Position numbers and translations under genes: made by a program. Shown here piece after piece: positions 16,045 to 25,259 of a stretch of DNA of 64,000 bases; position 1 is the first letter of the stretch, and every line of letters begins with the position of its first letter. Origin of the DNA: Polyangiaceae bacterium (GTDB lineage Bacteria > Myxococcota_A > Polyangia > Polyangiales > Polyangiaceae); contig JAQSWN010000031.1 of assembly GCA_029266615.1 (NCBI GenBank), positions 1 through 64,000 on the forward strand. The letters run 5' to 3'. Below the pieces are notes generated by a model. That model searched no databases. It was not told where the DNA came from and saw only the letters and a program-made list of their open reading frames with translations.

Positions 16045-16773
16045 TCAGAGCTCGCCGCCGAGACCGATCCAAGCGCGCCCAGGCCGGAACGACGCGAGCG
16101 GCACCCATCGCGAACGAGCGCGCTCCGCGTGGGGCCGGCGATCGTCGTAGGCGAAAACGGCGGCGTCGATCGCGATCGCGCCCGCCATACCCAGCAGCAA
16201 TCCCGCGCCCGCTCCGTCTCCCTCGCACTCGTAGCCGTCGCAGTTGCTGGACACGGTCGCGCCTAGCACCGCGCCCACCAACGGCATTCCGAGCCGTATC
16301 CCGAAGCTTCCGAAAGCCCGTCCCGGATTTCTGTGCACGAAGTGCACGATGCCGGGTCCAAATTCATACGCTAGTAGACCGGCGCCAGCGATGGCGCCGC
16401 CGTCACGGCCATTGCCGTCTATCGCGACGCCGAGCAGCACGGCCGACAGCGCTGCGCCGTCCACGATGAGCGTCTGCCAGCCATACCAAGTGCGTCGTGG
16501 CCCCGCCGCGGGCAAGTCGTCGTCATCGTCGTCGTAGGGATGCTGGCCGAAGCCGATGACCTGCGCTCTCGCGGGGGCGGGAGAGGTGGGAGGCGCGGCC
16601 GGGGCGGGTGGAGGCGCCGCGGGTGGAGGCGGGTCGACTATCGGGGGCGCGGCGGGGGCCAGCTCCTCCGCTTCGAGCACGAAGACGGGCAGCTGCGCCA
16701 GGGAAGGCTGCGACCAGCTCGTGACCACGAGCAAGGCTACCGGGAGCGGCCAGCGCAAGATGCGGAGCGACAA
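16045..16773 (-). CDS. Secreted or outer-membrane protein with a Pro/Ala-rich linker
   Basis: A signal peptide (residues 1-26, cleavage after SLA) is followed by about 45 residues of proline/alanine-rich linker, an acidic run (DDDDDD) and a C-terminal part with several hydrophobic stretches: GWQTLIVDGAALSAVLLGVAID, GGAIAGAGLLAYEFG and GAGAGLLLGMAGAIAIDAAVF. The layout is that of envelope proteins common in Polyangiales. I recognise no defined family. The start is TTG 16773; no better start precedes the signal peptide. It lies 70 bp downstream of the large lipoprotein gene on the same strand. Confidence 0.65.
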   Translation of the reverse strand: MSLRILRWPLPVALLVVTSWSQPSLAQLPVFVLEAEELAPAAPPIVDPPPPAAPPPAPAAPPTSPAPARAQVIGFGQHPYDDDDDDLPAAGPRRTWYGWQTLIVDGAALSAVLLGVAIDGNGRDGGAIAGAGLLAYEFGPGIVHFVHRNPGRAFGSFGIRLGMPLVGAVLGATVSSNCDGYECEGDGAGAGLLLGMAGAIAIDAAVFAYDDRRPHAERARSRWVPLASFRPGRAWIGLGGEL

Positions 16774-16843
16774 CTCGAAAAGTTTCTGGACCTGGGGCCG
16801 TCAAAGTCAAGCTAGCCGCCCGAATGCGCGGAATATGCGGCGT

Positions 16844-18535
16844 TTATGGTAGGTCTACCGACGTCAGAGAAAGGTCCGCGCCGATGAGATTCAGCGTGAG
16901 CTTTTTGGCGGCGCCGTCGCCGGAGACGAACAGTGCGTTCGCGCCTAGACCGACGACGTCGTCCCCGCGCGACAGGTGCTGGTCGGAGAGGTGCTTGGCC
17001 ATGACCTGCACGGTGCCGTCGGCGCCAACGACGAGGCCGTGTAGCCCCCCGAACGTAGCCTCGCGATCGCCGGTGCCGGTCCAACGCTCCCAGAGCACCA
17101 CGAAGCGGTCCTGCCCGATGGGAGCGAGCCGCGGGCGGTCGGCCTGGGCCATGCTCGCCGCGTAGTCCGTGAGCCAAGTCAGCTTGTTGGTGACCTCGTT
17201 ACCCGCCGACGTCACCACCTGCGTGGCGGCGCCGTCGACGAAGGCGTTACCCTTCTCGTCCATCGTTGCGAACGCACGGCTCACGCGAACCAGCGCCACG
17301 TCACGTGTGCCGTTCAAGCTCTGCGCGGTCTCGGTGCCACGCTCGGTCGTGAACGCGACGATGTAACCGAAGTCTCCCGTCGCAAGCTGCGCGACACCGC
17401 CGAGGCGCGTGTAAGTGTCGTTCGCGCCCGTCGCGCCCTTGGGCTTGAACAGCTCGTAAGATTTCGTGCCCATTTTGGGGCCACTGAAGCGACCCATGAC
17501 GATCGCGCGCGGGTGCGCGTCGCCCAGGTGCACCTCCACGAAGCCCGTGCCGTCGTGAAACAGCCGCTGGTCGAAGGAATGGCTCACCCACATGCTGGAG
17601 CCGAGGGTGACGCCGCCGCTAGTCGCATCGAAATGTGTCGTGAGCGCCTTTTGATGACGAGACATCACCATCGGGTTGGCGTCGTAATCCGTATTTATCC
17701 CGTGAAGGAGCGCGACCCGACCGTCGTGGTAAGCGAGTCGCGAGGTGGCGGCCACCATCGGATTGATGATGGGCTCCGACTCTGCGTCCGCCGTTTGCCG
17801 CGCCGCGCTCGCGTCAATCTCGAGAGTTTTGCAACCGTTGGGGTCGAGCTTGACGATCTTGACGATGCCTGGACGGTGCATGCCGGGGGCGGGAAGCTCC
17901 GGAGTCAGATCCTTGTCCTCGTTCACGCCGGTCGCGACGTAGTAGTTGCCGCTCTCGTCCCGAGCCAGACCCATGATGTGAGCCATTTGGTCGATCTGGT
18001 AGGCGCGGGTCACCGCATAGCCGGCGGCGCCCTTCTCCACGCGCATGAGGAACGCCTTCTTCGCGTTCTTGTTCGGGTCGTCTTGGCCGCGCGCTGGGTC
18101 CGCCGAGTGATCTTGCCAGAGGATGTCTACGCTTTCGCCGTCCGGAAGGGCGACGATCTCGGGCGGCTTGCCGTAATTGGTGCCCCAACCCCACGGCGTT
18201 GTCGTGTCGCCGTCGGTGTCGAACGGCTTACCCATCATGGCAACGCTCGTGGTGTCGAGCCGCGTGACCTTGAGTCCTTGCGTCACCGGGCAGGCCGAGA
18301 CGCCGCCGGCCGCCCCCGCTCCGGCTGATGAGCCGCCAAGGCCGGCGCCGCCCTGCGCACTCTCACCCCCTGCGCTACCTCCACCCACATTGTTCCCCGG
18401 ATTGCTCGTGCCGCCGGTCGAGGCGTTCCCGCTTCCGCTGGCGGAAGGACTGGGCTGCGCGTCGGTTCTATCCGAGCAAGCCGCGAGGCTGAGGACGGCA
18501 AACGCAGCGAGCCAGACGCAGTAACGGGTGTGCAT
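16844..18535 (-). CDS. Large lipoprotein with a Gly/Ala/Ser linker
   Basis: This 563-residue protein has a lipoprotein signal peptide with lipobox LAAC (Cys20) and about 65 residues of Gly/Ser/Ala linker. A large domain beginning CPVTQGLKVTRLD follows. It has recurring short strands around W and G (VDILWQDH, YYVATGVNED, RVALLHGINT, DFGYIVAFTTERG, DRFVVLWERW), which suggests a beta-propeller, but I cannot assign a family or enzyme activity. It is probably anchored in the outer membrane. The linker style is characteristic of myxobacterial surface lipoproteins. Confidence 0.75.
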   Translation of the reverse strand: MHTRYCVWLAAFAVLSLAACSDRTDAQPSPSASGSGNASTGGTSNPGNNVGGGSAGGESAQGGAGLGGSSAGAGAAGGVSACPVTQGLKVTRLDTTSVAMMGKPFDTDGDTTTPWGWGTNYGKPPEIVALPDGESVDILWQDHSADPARGQDDPNKNAKKAFLMRVEKGAAGYAVTRAYQIDQMAHIMGLARDESGNYYVATGVNEDKDLTPELPAPGMHRPGIVKIVKLDPNGCKTLEIDASAARQTADAESEPIINPMVAATSRLAYHDGRVALLHGINTDYDANPMVMSRHQKALTTHFDATSGGVTLGSSMWVSHSFDQRLFHDGTGFVEVHLGDAHPRAIVMGRFSGPKMGTKSYELFKPKGATGANDTYTRLGGVAQLATGDFGYIVAFTTERGTETAQSLNGTRDVALVRVSRAFATMDEKGNAFVDGAATQVVTSAGNEVTNKLTWLTDYAASMAQADRPRLAPIGQDRFVVLWERWTGTGDREATFGGLHGLVVGADGTVQVMAKHLSDQHLSRGDDVVGLGANALFVSGDGAAKKLTLNLIGADLSLTSVDLP

Positions 18536-18610
18536 CGCTTCTATGGTGGCGCGGGGCGCACCGTTCGGCTCAAACGGCCGGTGATGGAATTTCGACGTCG
18601 CTCCGAGCCT

Positions 18611-18627
18611 CGGGGCACGCCGCCCCG
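18611..18627. terminator. Possible terminator hairpin after lolD
   Basis: CGGGGC-ACGCC-GCCCCG forms a perfect 6-bp stem 30 bp beyond the lolD stop (leftward reading). It has no T-run, so termination by this hairpin alone is doubtful. Confidence 0.3.
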
Positions 18628-18656
18628 AAGCAACGACCCCACCTCGCGCGCTCGAG

Positions 18657-19409
18657 TTACTCCTGCGCCGAAACGGCCGGCGATGACGTGCCGTGGGGGC
18701 GCTGGTTGCGGCCCACGTCGTCCGTCTCCACCTTGCCGTCGCGCATGCGCACCACGCGCGGCATGCTCTCGGCGAACGCCGAGTTGTGGGTCACGACGAC
18801 GATGGTCGTGCCGTGCTGGCGATTGATGTCGAAGAACAGGTCATGGATGGCGTCGCTCGTCGCGCTGTCCAAGTTGCCCGTCGGTTCGTCCGCGAGCAAA
18901 AGCTTCGGGTCCAAAACGAGCGCGCGCGCGACCGCGACGCGCTGTTGCTCGCCGCCAGACAGCTCGCCAGGGCGGTGGCTCACACGGTGGGACAACCCCA
19001 CCTCCTCGAGCAAGGCCTGCGCGCGCTTTTCCATCTCTTTGCGGCTCCGGCCCTGAATGAGCCCCGGGAGCATGACGTTCTCCAGCGCGTTGAACTCGGG
19101 CAGCAAGTGATGAAACTGAAACACGAAGCCGATGCTCTTGTTCCGCACCGCGGCCAGCCGCGAGGAGCTCATGGTCGTGAGCTCCTCGCCCCCGAGGCGA
19201 ATGCGCCCGCTGCTCGGCAAGTCCAACGTGCCGATGCAGTGAAGCAGCGTGCTCTTGCCCGCGCCGGAGGCCCCGACGATGGCCAGGATCTGCCCGGGGT
19301 AAATGTTGAGGTCGATGCCCTTCAGCACGTCGAGCCGCCGCCCCATGTGAAGGAACGACTTCTGCAGATTCTCGACGATGACGAGGGCTTCGGACATGGA
19401 GGGGCTCAT
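18657..19409 (-). CDS. lolD: LolD-type ABC transporter ATPase (lipoprotein release)
   Basis: The 250-residue ATPase has Walker [10 protein letters not shown] (near residue 45), Q-loop [18 protein letters not shown] (the MacB/LolD-group FQ.H.LLPEF form), signature [15 protein letters not shown], Walker [14 protein letters not shown] and switch histidine VTHN. It would power release of lipoproteins from the inner membrane to LolA. I chose ATG 19409 because it overlaps the lolC stop (ATGA). ATG 19397 is a second in-frame choice. About 20 polar residues follow the family's usual C-terminus. Confidence 0.93.
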   Translation of the reverse strand: MSPSMSEALVIVENLQKSFLHMGRRLDVLKGIDLNIYPGQILAIVGASGAGKSTLLHCIGTLDLPSSGRIRLGGEELTTMSSSRLAAVRNKSIGFVFQFHHLLPEFNALENVMLPGLIQGRSRKEMEKRAQALLEEVGLSHRVSHRPGELSGGEQQRVAVARALVLDPKLLLADEPTGNLDSATSDAIHDLFFDINRQHGTTIVVVTHNSAFAESMPRVVRMRDGKVETDDVGRNQRPHGTSSPAVSAQE

Positions 19410-21178
19410 TCGTAGCGGATGCCATCGACGGGCCGCAAGCGGCTGGCGGCGACCGCGGGGTAGACGGTGGCGAGAGTAGTGATGACGAGCGCAGAGAGCG
19501 CGACGAGCACGAAGTCCGCGAGGTCCGCGTTGATTGGCAGCCGGTCCACGTAATACACGTCCGGATCCAACCGAAGACCGAACTGGGTGAGCCCCTTGAT
19601 GGCGGCAAAGCCGGTCGCGACGCCGAAATAGGTGCCGATAGCGCCGATGAGCATGCCCTCGCCCATGAAAATGGCGAGGATGGAGCGGTCGCTCGCGCCG
19701 AGCGACTTCAGAATCGCGATCTCTTTGCTCTTCTCGGTCACCATGAGCAAAAGCGTGCACAAGATGCAAAAGCTGGCGACGAGGATGGCGAGTGAGAGGA
19801 TGACGAACGTGGCAATCTTCTCGAGCTTGAGCGCGCTGAACAGGTTCTTGTTCAGCTCTTTCCAGTCGCGCATCCGCACGTCGTCGCGCTGAACCTTGGC
19901 GGCCAGGGGCGCGCGCATGTCCTCCACGTGCTCGGCGTCGTCCAACTTCACCTCGAGGGCGGTGATGTTCTGCTTCAAATCCAGGAAGTCTTGCGCGGCG
20001 TCCAGCGAGGCATAGGCCTGACTCGCGTCGTACTCGTACATGCCGCTGTAGAAGACGGCCGCGACGCGGAAGCGCCGGCTCTTCGGCATCAGCCCCATGG
20101 GGCCCAAGTCGCCGATCGGGGAGACGAGCGTGATCTCATCGCCGATGTACACGTGGAGCGATTTGGCGAGCTCCCGCCCGATCACGATGCCGGGGTATTC
20201 GTCCGGCTCGTTCACGGCGTCCTTGACGCTCGGGTCGAGCTCGGCGTCCAGCTTGCCCGTGTAGCTCTTGAGGTCGGGCCCCTTCAGATAAACCTCGCCG
20301 CCCGGGCCGAGACCGATCGGCTCGTTCGCCGGTAGGTTGGCAAGTTTTTTCGTGTTCGTGAGGTACTCGAACTTGCCGACCTCGATGTTCTGCACGAGGT
20401 CGATGACGGTACCGATCGTCTGCGGGTCGACGCCCCGCAGAAGCACACCGGCCGTGTTGGACGCGCTGGAAGCCATGGCTTCGCCTCCGGCCACGGGGGT
20501 CACGGCCTTCACGCCTGGCACGGAGCGCAAGTCGTCCGAGAGCTCTCGCCAGTTGGTGAAGCCGCCGACCTTCTTACTCTCCACGCGGACGTGCGCGTTG
20601 TTGCCCAAGATCTTGCGCTTCAAATCCGCGCCGAAGCCGCCCATCACTGCGACGACCACGCACAGCGCGAGCGCGGAGAGGGCGACGCCGAGGATCGAGA
20701 GCACGGAGATGACGGTCAAGAACCCGCTCTTCGTGGCGCGCACGTGACGGGCGCCGACGAAGGATACGAAGCCGCCGCGCTCGAGCGCATCCAAGAAGTA
20801 CGGTATCGCAATCGCCGAGAGCCCCACCACCAGGCCCATGCCGCAGACGACGGTCCCGACGTGCACGGCTTGGGAGGACAGCGAGAACGGCGTGCCTTTG
20901 CCGTCTTTCAAGAAGTGCGACCACGTGCCGAGGCCGACGAAGCCGACTCCGAACAGCGCAGTGACGCCGCGTAAGAGCACGCGCCAGAGCCGCGGCCCGA
21001 GCCGTCGCGAGAGCCAGCGGAGCCCGAAGAAGACTCCGACGACGAGCAGCAGGCTGCCGAGGACGATGACGCCGATGCGCCCGTTGACGCCGAGCGCGCT
21101 CCACGCCTTCTGCAACCAGGATTTCGACGCCATGTCCGCCTTGAGCGGCGCGAGCGCGAGCGCGGAGAGCAACGTCAT
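19406..21178 (-). CDS. lolC: LolC/LolE-type lipoprotein-releasing permease with an N-terminal extension
   Basis: The C-terminal part (about residues 180-590) is a standard LolC/E permease: a first helix after [30 protein letters not shown], a large periplasmic MacB-like domain, and three C-terminal helices including the [11 protein letters not shown] loop, ending RPVDGIRYE. Family members are about 400 residues. Here some 160 extra N-terminal residues carry about three more hydrophobic segments ([54 protein letters not shown]). Only one permease gene is present, so it may work as a homodimer (LolF-like). ATG 21178 overlaps the lysS stop (ATGA). Confidence 0.9.
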   Translation of the reverse strand: MTLLSALALAPLKADMASKSWLQKAWSALGVNGRIGVIVLGSLLLVVGVFFGLRWLSRRLGPRLWRVLLRGVTALFGVGFVGLGTWSHFLKDGKGTPFSLSSQAVHVGTVVCGMGLVVGLSAIAIPYFLDALERGGFVSFVGARHVRATKSGFLTVISVLSILGVALSALALCVVVAVMGGFGADLKRKILGNNAHVRVESKKVGGFTNWRELSDDLRSVPGVKAVTPVAGGEAMASSASNTAGVLLRGVDPQTIGTVIDLVQNIEVGKFEYLTNTKKLANLPANEPIGLGPGGEVYLKGPDLKSYTGKLDAELDPSVKDAVNEPDEYPGIVIGRELAKSLHVYIGDEITLVSPIGDLGPMGLMPKSRRFRVAAVFYSGMYEYDASQAYASLDAAQDFLDLKQNITALEVKLDDAEHVEDMRAPLAAKVQRDDVRMRDWKELNKNLFSALKLEKIATFVILSLAILVASFCILCTLLLMVTEKSKEIAILKSLGASDRSILAIFMGEGMLIGAIGTYFGVATGFAAIKGLTQFGLRLDPDVYYVDRLPINADLADFVLVALSALVITTLATVYPAVAASRLRPVDGIRYE

Positions 21179-22857
21179 TCGGGTCGAGCCAGCGGGAAGG
21201 CGATCACGTCGCGGATCGAAGCCTGACCGGCGATGGCCATGACCAGACGATCCACCCCGAGCCCGAAGCCGGCGGCGGGCGGCATACCGTGCTCCAGCGC
21301 CATCACGTAGTCGTGATCGTAGTCCATCGTCTCTTCCGCGCCGCGCTCCTTGGCGTCGAGCTGGGCCTGGAAACGCGCGGCTTGGTCTTCGGGATCGTTG
21401 AGCTCGCTGAAGGCGTTGCACAGCTCGCGGCCGTGCACGAACAGCTCGAACCGATCCGTCAGCGTGGGATCCGCGTCCTTCTTGCGGGCGAGCGGCGAGA
21501 CCTCGAACGGGTAGTCGACGATGAAGACGGGCACGCTCTTCTGCCCGTCCTGGCTGCGGTAGTCCTCGATGAGGAACGGCTCCGCCAAGTACTCGTAAGC
21601 GACGAACAGCCGCTCGCCGTCGCTCCCGGAGTGGCTGAGCGCGCGCCGCAAGTTGCCCCAGTCGATGCGTCCGGCGCGCTCGCTCTTCTGCTTGTAGCCT
21701 TCTACGGCCGCGTCGAGCTCACTCGGCAACTTCTTGCCGTCCGGCCCCATCTTGAACGCGAGCGCGGCGAGCTCTCCCGCGATGCTCACCGGCAGCTCCG
21801 CCTTTTCGAGCGCGTCTCGTACCGCTTGCTTCATGGGCACGCGCGCAAACGGCTCGTCGAACGTGAAGGGCCGCTCGGCGCGCACCTTCTCCGCGGCCTC
21901 GCCGAGGCCGAGCTCACGCAGCCGGCCGAGCACGAACGCGTCCACGTGGCGGAACAGCGCTTCGGCCATGGGCATGAGCGTCTCGTAGGTCGCGTAGGCC
22001 ATGTAGAACTCCAGCATCGTGAACTCGGGGTTGTGCCGAGTGCTGATGCCTTCGTTCCGGTAGCAACGCCCGATCTCGTAAACGCGCTCGAAGCCGCCGA
22101 CGAGCAAACGCTTGAGGTAAAGCTCCGGCGCGATACGTAGAAACAGGCCCAAATCCAGCGCATTGTGGTGGGTCTTGAAGGGGCGGGCGGTCGCGCCGCC
22201 AACCAAGGTGTGCAAGGTGGGCGTCTCCACCTCCAAGAAGTCTCGCCGATCCAAGAAGTCGCGCAGGCCCTGCACGACGAGCGAGCGCGAACGCAGCGCG
22301 ACCGCGACCTCCGGATTGGAGACCAAGTCCACATAGCGGCGGCGGTAACGGATGTCCGTATCCGTCAGGCCGTGCCACTTGTCCGGCAGCGGACGCAGCG
22401 CCTTCGTGATGAGCCGAATCGACGATAGCTCGATGCTCAGCTCGCCGGTCTTGGTGACCATGGCTCGGCCGCGCGCTTCCACGTGGTCGGCGATGTCGAT
22501 CGTTTCCAGCGCCGCAAAGCCGCTGCCCAAGATGTCCTGCTTGGCGAAGAGCTGAAGCTCGCCCGAGCCGTCGCGCAAGCGGATGAAGCTCGCCTTGCCG
22601 AAGCCGCGGCGCAGCACGATGCGACCGAACACGAGGAAGGACTCCTGGTTACCGATCGTCTCCACCTGCGCCGGGTCGTAGCGGAGCTCTTTCTCGTCCA
22701 CGAGCGCGGCCGCAAACTTGTGCCGGAGTTCCTGGACGGTGCTGCGCTTGTCCAGCTTGACGTCGTTGGCAAACGGGTTCTGTCCCTGCTCCCGCAGCCG
22801 CGCCGCTTTGTCGCGCCGCTGCTGAATCAACGCATCTTCTGAGCTATCCGCCGACAT
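21175..22857 (-). CDS. lysS: Lysyl-tRNA synthetase, class II
   Basis: This 560-residue class II enzyme charges tRNA-Lys. It has the N-terminal OB fold (about residues 70-160), motif 1 around DFLEVETPTL, motif 2 FERVYEIGRCYRNEGIS...HNPEFTMLEFY, and motif 3 GFGLGVDRLVM near the end. It is about 55 residues longer than E. coli LysS. The extra sequence lies between motif 2 and the VDYPFEVSPLAR block, around FKMGPDGKKLPSELDAAVEGYKQKSERAG. Gene order prfB-lysS is the same as in E. coli. ATG 22857 has AAGG just upstream. Confidence 0.95.
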   Translation of the reverse strand: MSADSSEDALIQQRRDKAARLREQGQNPFANDVKLDKRSTVQELRHKFAAALVDEKELRYDPAQVETIGNQESFLVFGRIVLRRGFGKASFIRLRDGSGELQLFAKQDILGSGFAALETIDIADHVEARGRAMVTKTGELSIELSSIRLITKALRPLPDKWHGLTDTDIRYRRRYVDLVSNPEVAVALRSRSLVVQGLRDFLDRRDFLEVETPTLHTLVGGATARPFKTHHNALDLGLFLRIAPELYLKRLLVGGFERVYEIGRCYRNEGISTRHNPEFTMLEFYMAYATYETLMPMAEALFRHVDAFVLGRLRELGLGEAAEKVRAERPFTFDEPFARVPMKQAVRDALEKAELPVSIAGELAALAFKMGPDGKKLPSELDAAVEGYKQKSERAGRIDWGNLRRALSHSGSDGERLFVAYEYLAEPFLIEDYRSQDGQKSVPVFIVDYPFEVSPLARKKDADPTLTDRFELFVHGRELCNAFSELNDPEDQAARFQAQLDAKERGAEETMDYDHDYVMALEHGMPPAAGFGLGVDRLVMAIAGQASIRDVIAFPLARPE

Positions 22858-22942
22858 CCTTGGTTCGCTTCTCCGGCGCTTTTGGCGCGGGCACGGCGTT
22901 TAGCGCGACGCTCGCCCCCCGTCTAGCGGCGGGAAAGCTCGC

Positions 22943-24077
22943 TCAGGCCGCGCCCGGCGGGGGCACGTTTTGCGGCTGTTTGTCGGCGTGCTGTAGCAGG
23001 TAGGCCTCGATGAACGGATCCAAATCCCCGTCCAGCACGTCCTGCACGGCCGCGGTTTCGTGCTCCGTGCGTAGGTCCTTCACGAGCTGGTACGGCTGAA
23101 GCACGTAGCTGCGGATTTGGCTACCGAAGGCGATTTGCCCTTTGCTGGCTTCGTAAGAGGCCTGGGCTTGTTCACGCTTCTGCTGCTCCAGCTCGTACAG
23201 CTTGGCCTTGAGCATCTTCATCGCCATGGCTCGGTTTTGGTGCTGGCTGCGCTCGGCACGGCAAACGATGTTGAGCCCGCTCGGGAAATGCTTGAGGCGC
23301 ACCGCGGTCTCGACCTTGTTCACGTTCTGACCGCCTTTGCCGCCCGCGCGCATGGTCGTAAGCTCGATGTCCTTGTCCTCGACGACGATGTCGATCTCGT
23401 CTTCGATGTCGGGCGTGACCTCGATCGCGGCGAAGCTGGTTTGCCGGCGCGCGTTCGCGTCGAACGGGCTGATGCGCACCAGGCGGTGCACCCCCATTTC
23501 CGCCCGCAAATAGCCGTAAGCATTGGTGCCGGCGACGGTGAACGCGGCGCCGGTGATGCCCGCTTCTTCCGCCGGCTCGTAGTCGATGACCTCGGTTTTG
23601 AAGCCCTTACGCTCGCACCAGCGCAAGTACATGCGAAGCAGCATGTCCGCCCAATCCTTCGCTTCCACGCCGCCCGCTCCGGGGCTGACGCTCACGATGG
23701 CGTTGGAGTGGTCGACCGGGCCGCTCAGCATGCGCTTCAGCTCCGAAGCGCGCACCTTCGCGTCCACGGGCCGCAAGCTGGCTTCGATCTCGTCGATCAG
23801 CTTTTCGTCGTTCTCCATCACCGCGAGCTCGAGCATCTCCGCGGCGTCGGTCAGTTCTTTGACGAGCGCGTCGCTCTGCTCGATCTTTTCGGAGGCGGCG
23901 GCGCGTTTGCGCATCAGCGCCTGCGCCTTTTCCTGGTTGTTCCAGAAATTCGGGTCGCTGGAGAGCTGGTCGAGCTCGTCTATCTCGCGTTTGAGCTGAG
24001 GGACGTCAAAGAGACCCCCTTAGCGCATCGACGCGCCTTTGAAGGTCCGAGAGCAAATTGCGAGCATCAGCGAGCAT
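22943..24077 (-). CDS. prfB: Peptide chain release factor 2, with programmed +1 frameshift
   Basis: RF2 ends translation at UGA and UAA. The SPF tripeptide ([10 protein letters not shown]) and the GGQ motif ([11 protein letters not shown]) identify it. The gene is in two frames. From ATG 24077, 23 codons are read to CTT (24011-24009), then an in-frame TGA (24008-24006). Skipping one base (24008) continues with GAC GTC CCT through to the stop at 22943. The coding parts are therefore 24077-24009 and 24007-22943, 377 residues in all. The joined N-terminus ([20 protein letters not shown]... then [12 protein letters not shown]) matches RF2 structure. The frameshift makes synthesis depend on low RF2, a known autoregulation. 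It lies 85 bp upstream of lysS. Confidence 0.95.
24006..24020 (-). promoter_or_regulatory. prfB: prfB programmed frameshift site
   Basis: Read leftward, the bases are AGG GGG TCT CTT TGA, followed by C. This has the internal Shine-Dalgarno-like AGGGGG, the slippery CTT and the poorly terminating TGA-C of the classic RF2 site, differing from the common form only in having TCT rather than TAT before CTT. Confidence 0.95.
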
Positions 24078-24089
24078 GGCCGCGGATAC

Positions 24090-25052
24090 TTACTCCGAGC
24101 CAGCCGGGCTTGCCACCGCGAATGTTGCGACGGTGCGGGCGGAGACGGTCGAAATTTGCGCCGGAGTCGGGGCCGGAGGTGGCGGTGGGGGCGGTGAACA
24201 AGCGCCCAGGACTGCCTCTGGAAAGCCCCAAATCGCGCGGCCGAGGCTCGGTGCCTGCTCCGAAAACCAGCCCGCCGTGAGCGCGTCCAGATCCGCGAAG
24301 AGCTGGAGGACGTCCAGAACGCGCGGCGCCCGGTCCGGTGGGTTGCCGTCGTCCGCGCACGAAAGCTCACGCGCCCGGAACAAGCCGAGCAGCGTCTCCA
24401 CCACGCGCGACTCCAGCTTCAGCCGCGCGGCGCCAGCATCTTGACGGAGCCGCTCCACCGCCAGCTCCTCGCTCGCGAACACGAGCCGATCGAGGCGAAA
24501 CGACATCGAGCCTTCCAGCACCAAGCCGGTGCCGTCCGCCTGCGTGATGCGGTACGGGTCGTCGCCGCTCGGGATCCAGCGCAGGGCCTTGTCGGAGTTG
24601 CGCAGCACGCGGAAGCGCAGCTCCGGAAGGAGCGCCGAGCTGCGCGCCCGCGACGCCAGCGAGTCCAGCCGGCGCCGCTCCGCCGCGGTGTGAACGACCG
24701 AGAGCGCGACGGCCGTCGCTTGGCGCGTGAACGCTGCGAGCGAGCGCAGCTGCTGGAAAGACGCGAGCGCGGCGACGCGCGGGTCAGCAGGTGGCGCAGG
24801 TGAACGTGCGGCGGTCGGCACCTCTGCGACCCGCGGCACCGCCGCGCGGTCCAGCGGAAGCGACACGGTGAGCCACGCTGCGCGCTCCGAGCGCGCACTG
24901 GCTTGCGTGGCTCGCGCGTGAAGCGCCACCTCTACGTGGCCTCCGCGCCCCAGCTCCACCACGGGGGCTTCGCGCGCCTGACCCGACGCCGAGGAGGCCC
25001 GAAGGATTCCGGCACTCACCAGCGCCCCCCACATCAGCCATGACCTGCCCAT
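24090..25052 (-). CDS. Secreted protein of unknown function
   Basis: The 320-residue product starts with a signal peptide (residues 1-24, MGRSW then a hydrophobic core, cleavage near ASG-QA). It continues as an Ala/Arg/Leu-rich helical protein with a proline run (PPPPPPPAP) near the C-terminus. A longer frame goes to 25166, but ATG 25052 begins the signal peptide and has GGGGG close upstream. I see no catalytic motif; two cysteines lie in the C-terminal half (LSCADDG and GACSP). It ends 12 bp before the prfB start and so probably heads the prfB-lysS-lolC-lolD run. Confidence 0.65.
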   Translation of the reverse strand: MGRSWLMWGALVSAGILRASSASGQAREAPVVELGRGGHVEVALHARATQASARSERAAWLTVSLPLDRAAVPRVAEVPTAARSPAPPADPRVAALASFQQLRSLAAFTRQATAVALSVVHTAAERRRLDSLASRARSSALLPELRFRVLRNSDKALRWIPSGDDPYRITQADGTGLVLEGSMSFRLDRLVFASEELAVERLRQDAGAARLKLESRVVETLLGLFRARELSCADDGNPPDRAPRVLDVLQLFADLDALTAGWFSEQAPSLGRAIWGFPEAVLGACSPPPPPPPAPTPAQISTVSARTVATFAVASPAGSE

Positions 25053-25259
25053 GCGCCCCCAATCGGTCAGCGCGACGCGCAGTTGCTCGATTCGAACGCG
25101 GGGGCCAACGAAAGCGGGCTCGCCGCGGCACGAACGCTGTCTAACCCTTGGTTGCCATAGCGGCACTGCCGGAGCACCGCCATCTCGGCTGTGATCGCAA
25201 GGATTTGCCAGGTACGGGGGTTGACCGAGGGGGCGCCCCGCGGGCCCGCGCTCGCCGAC

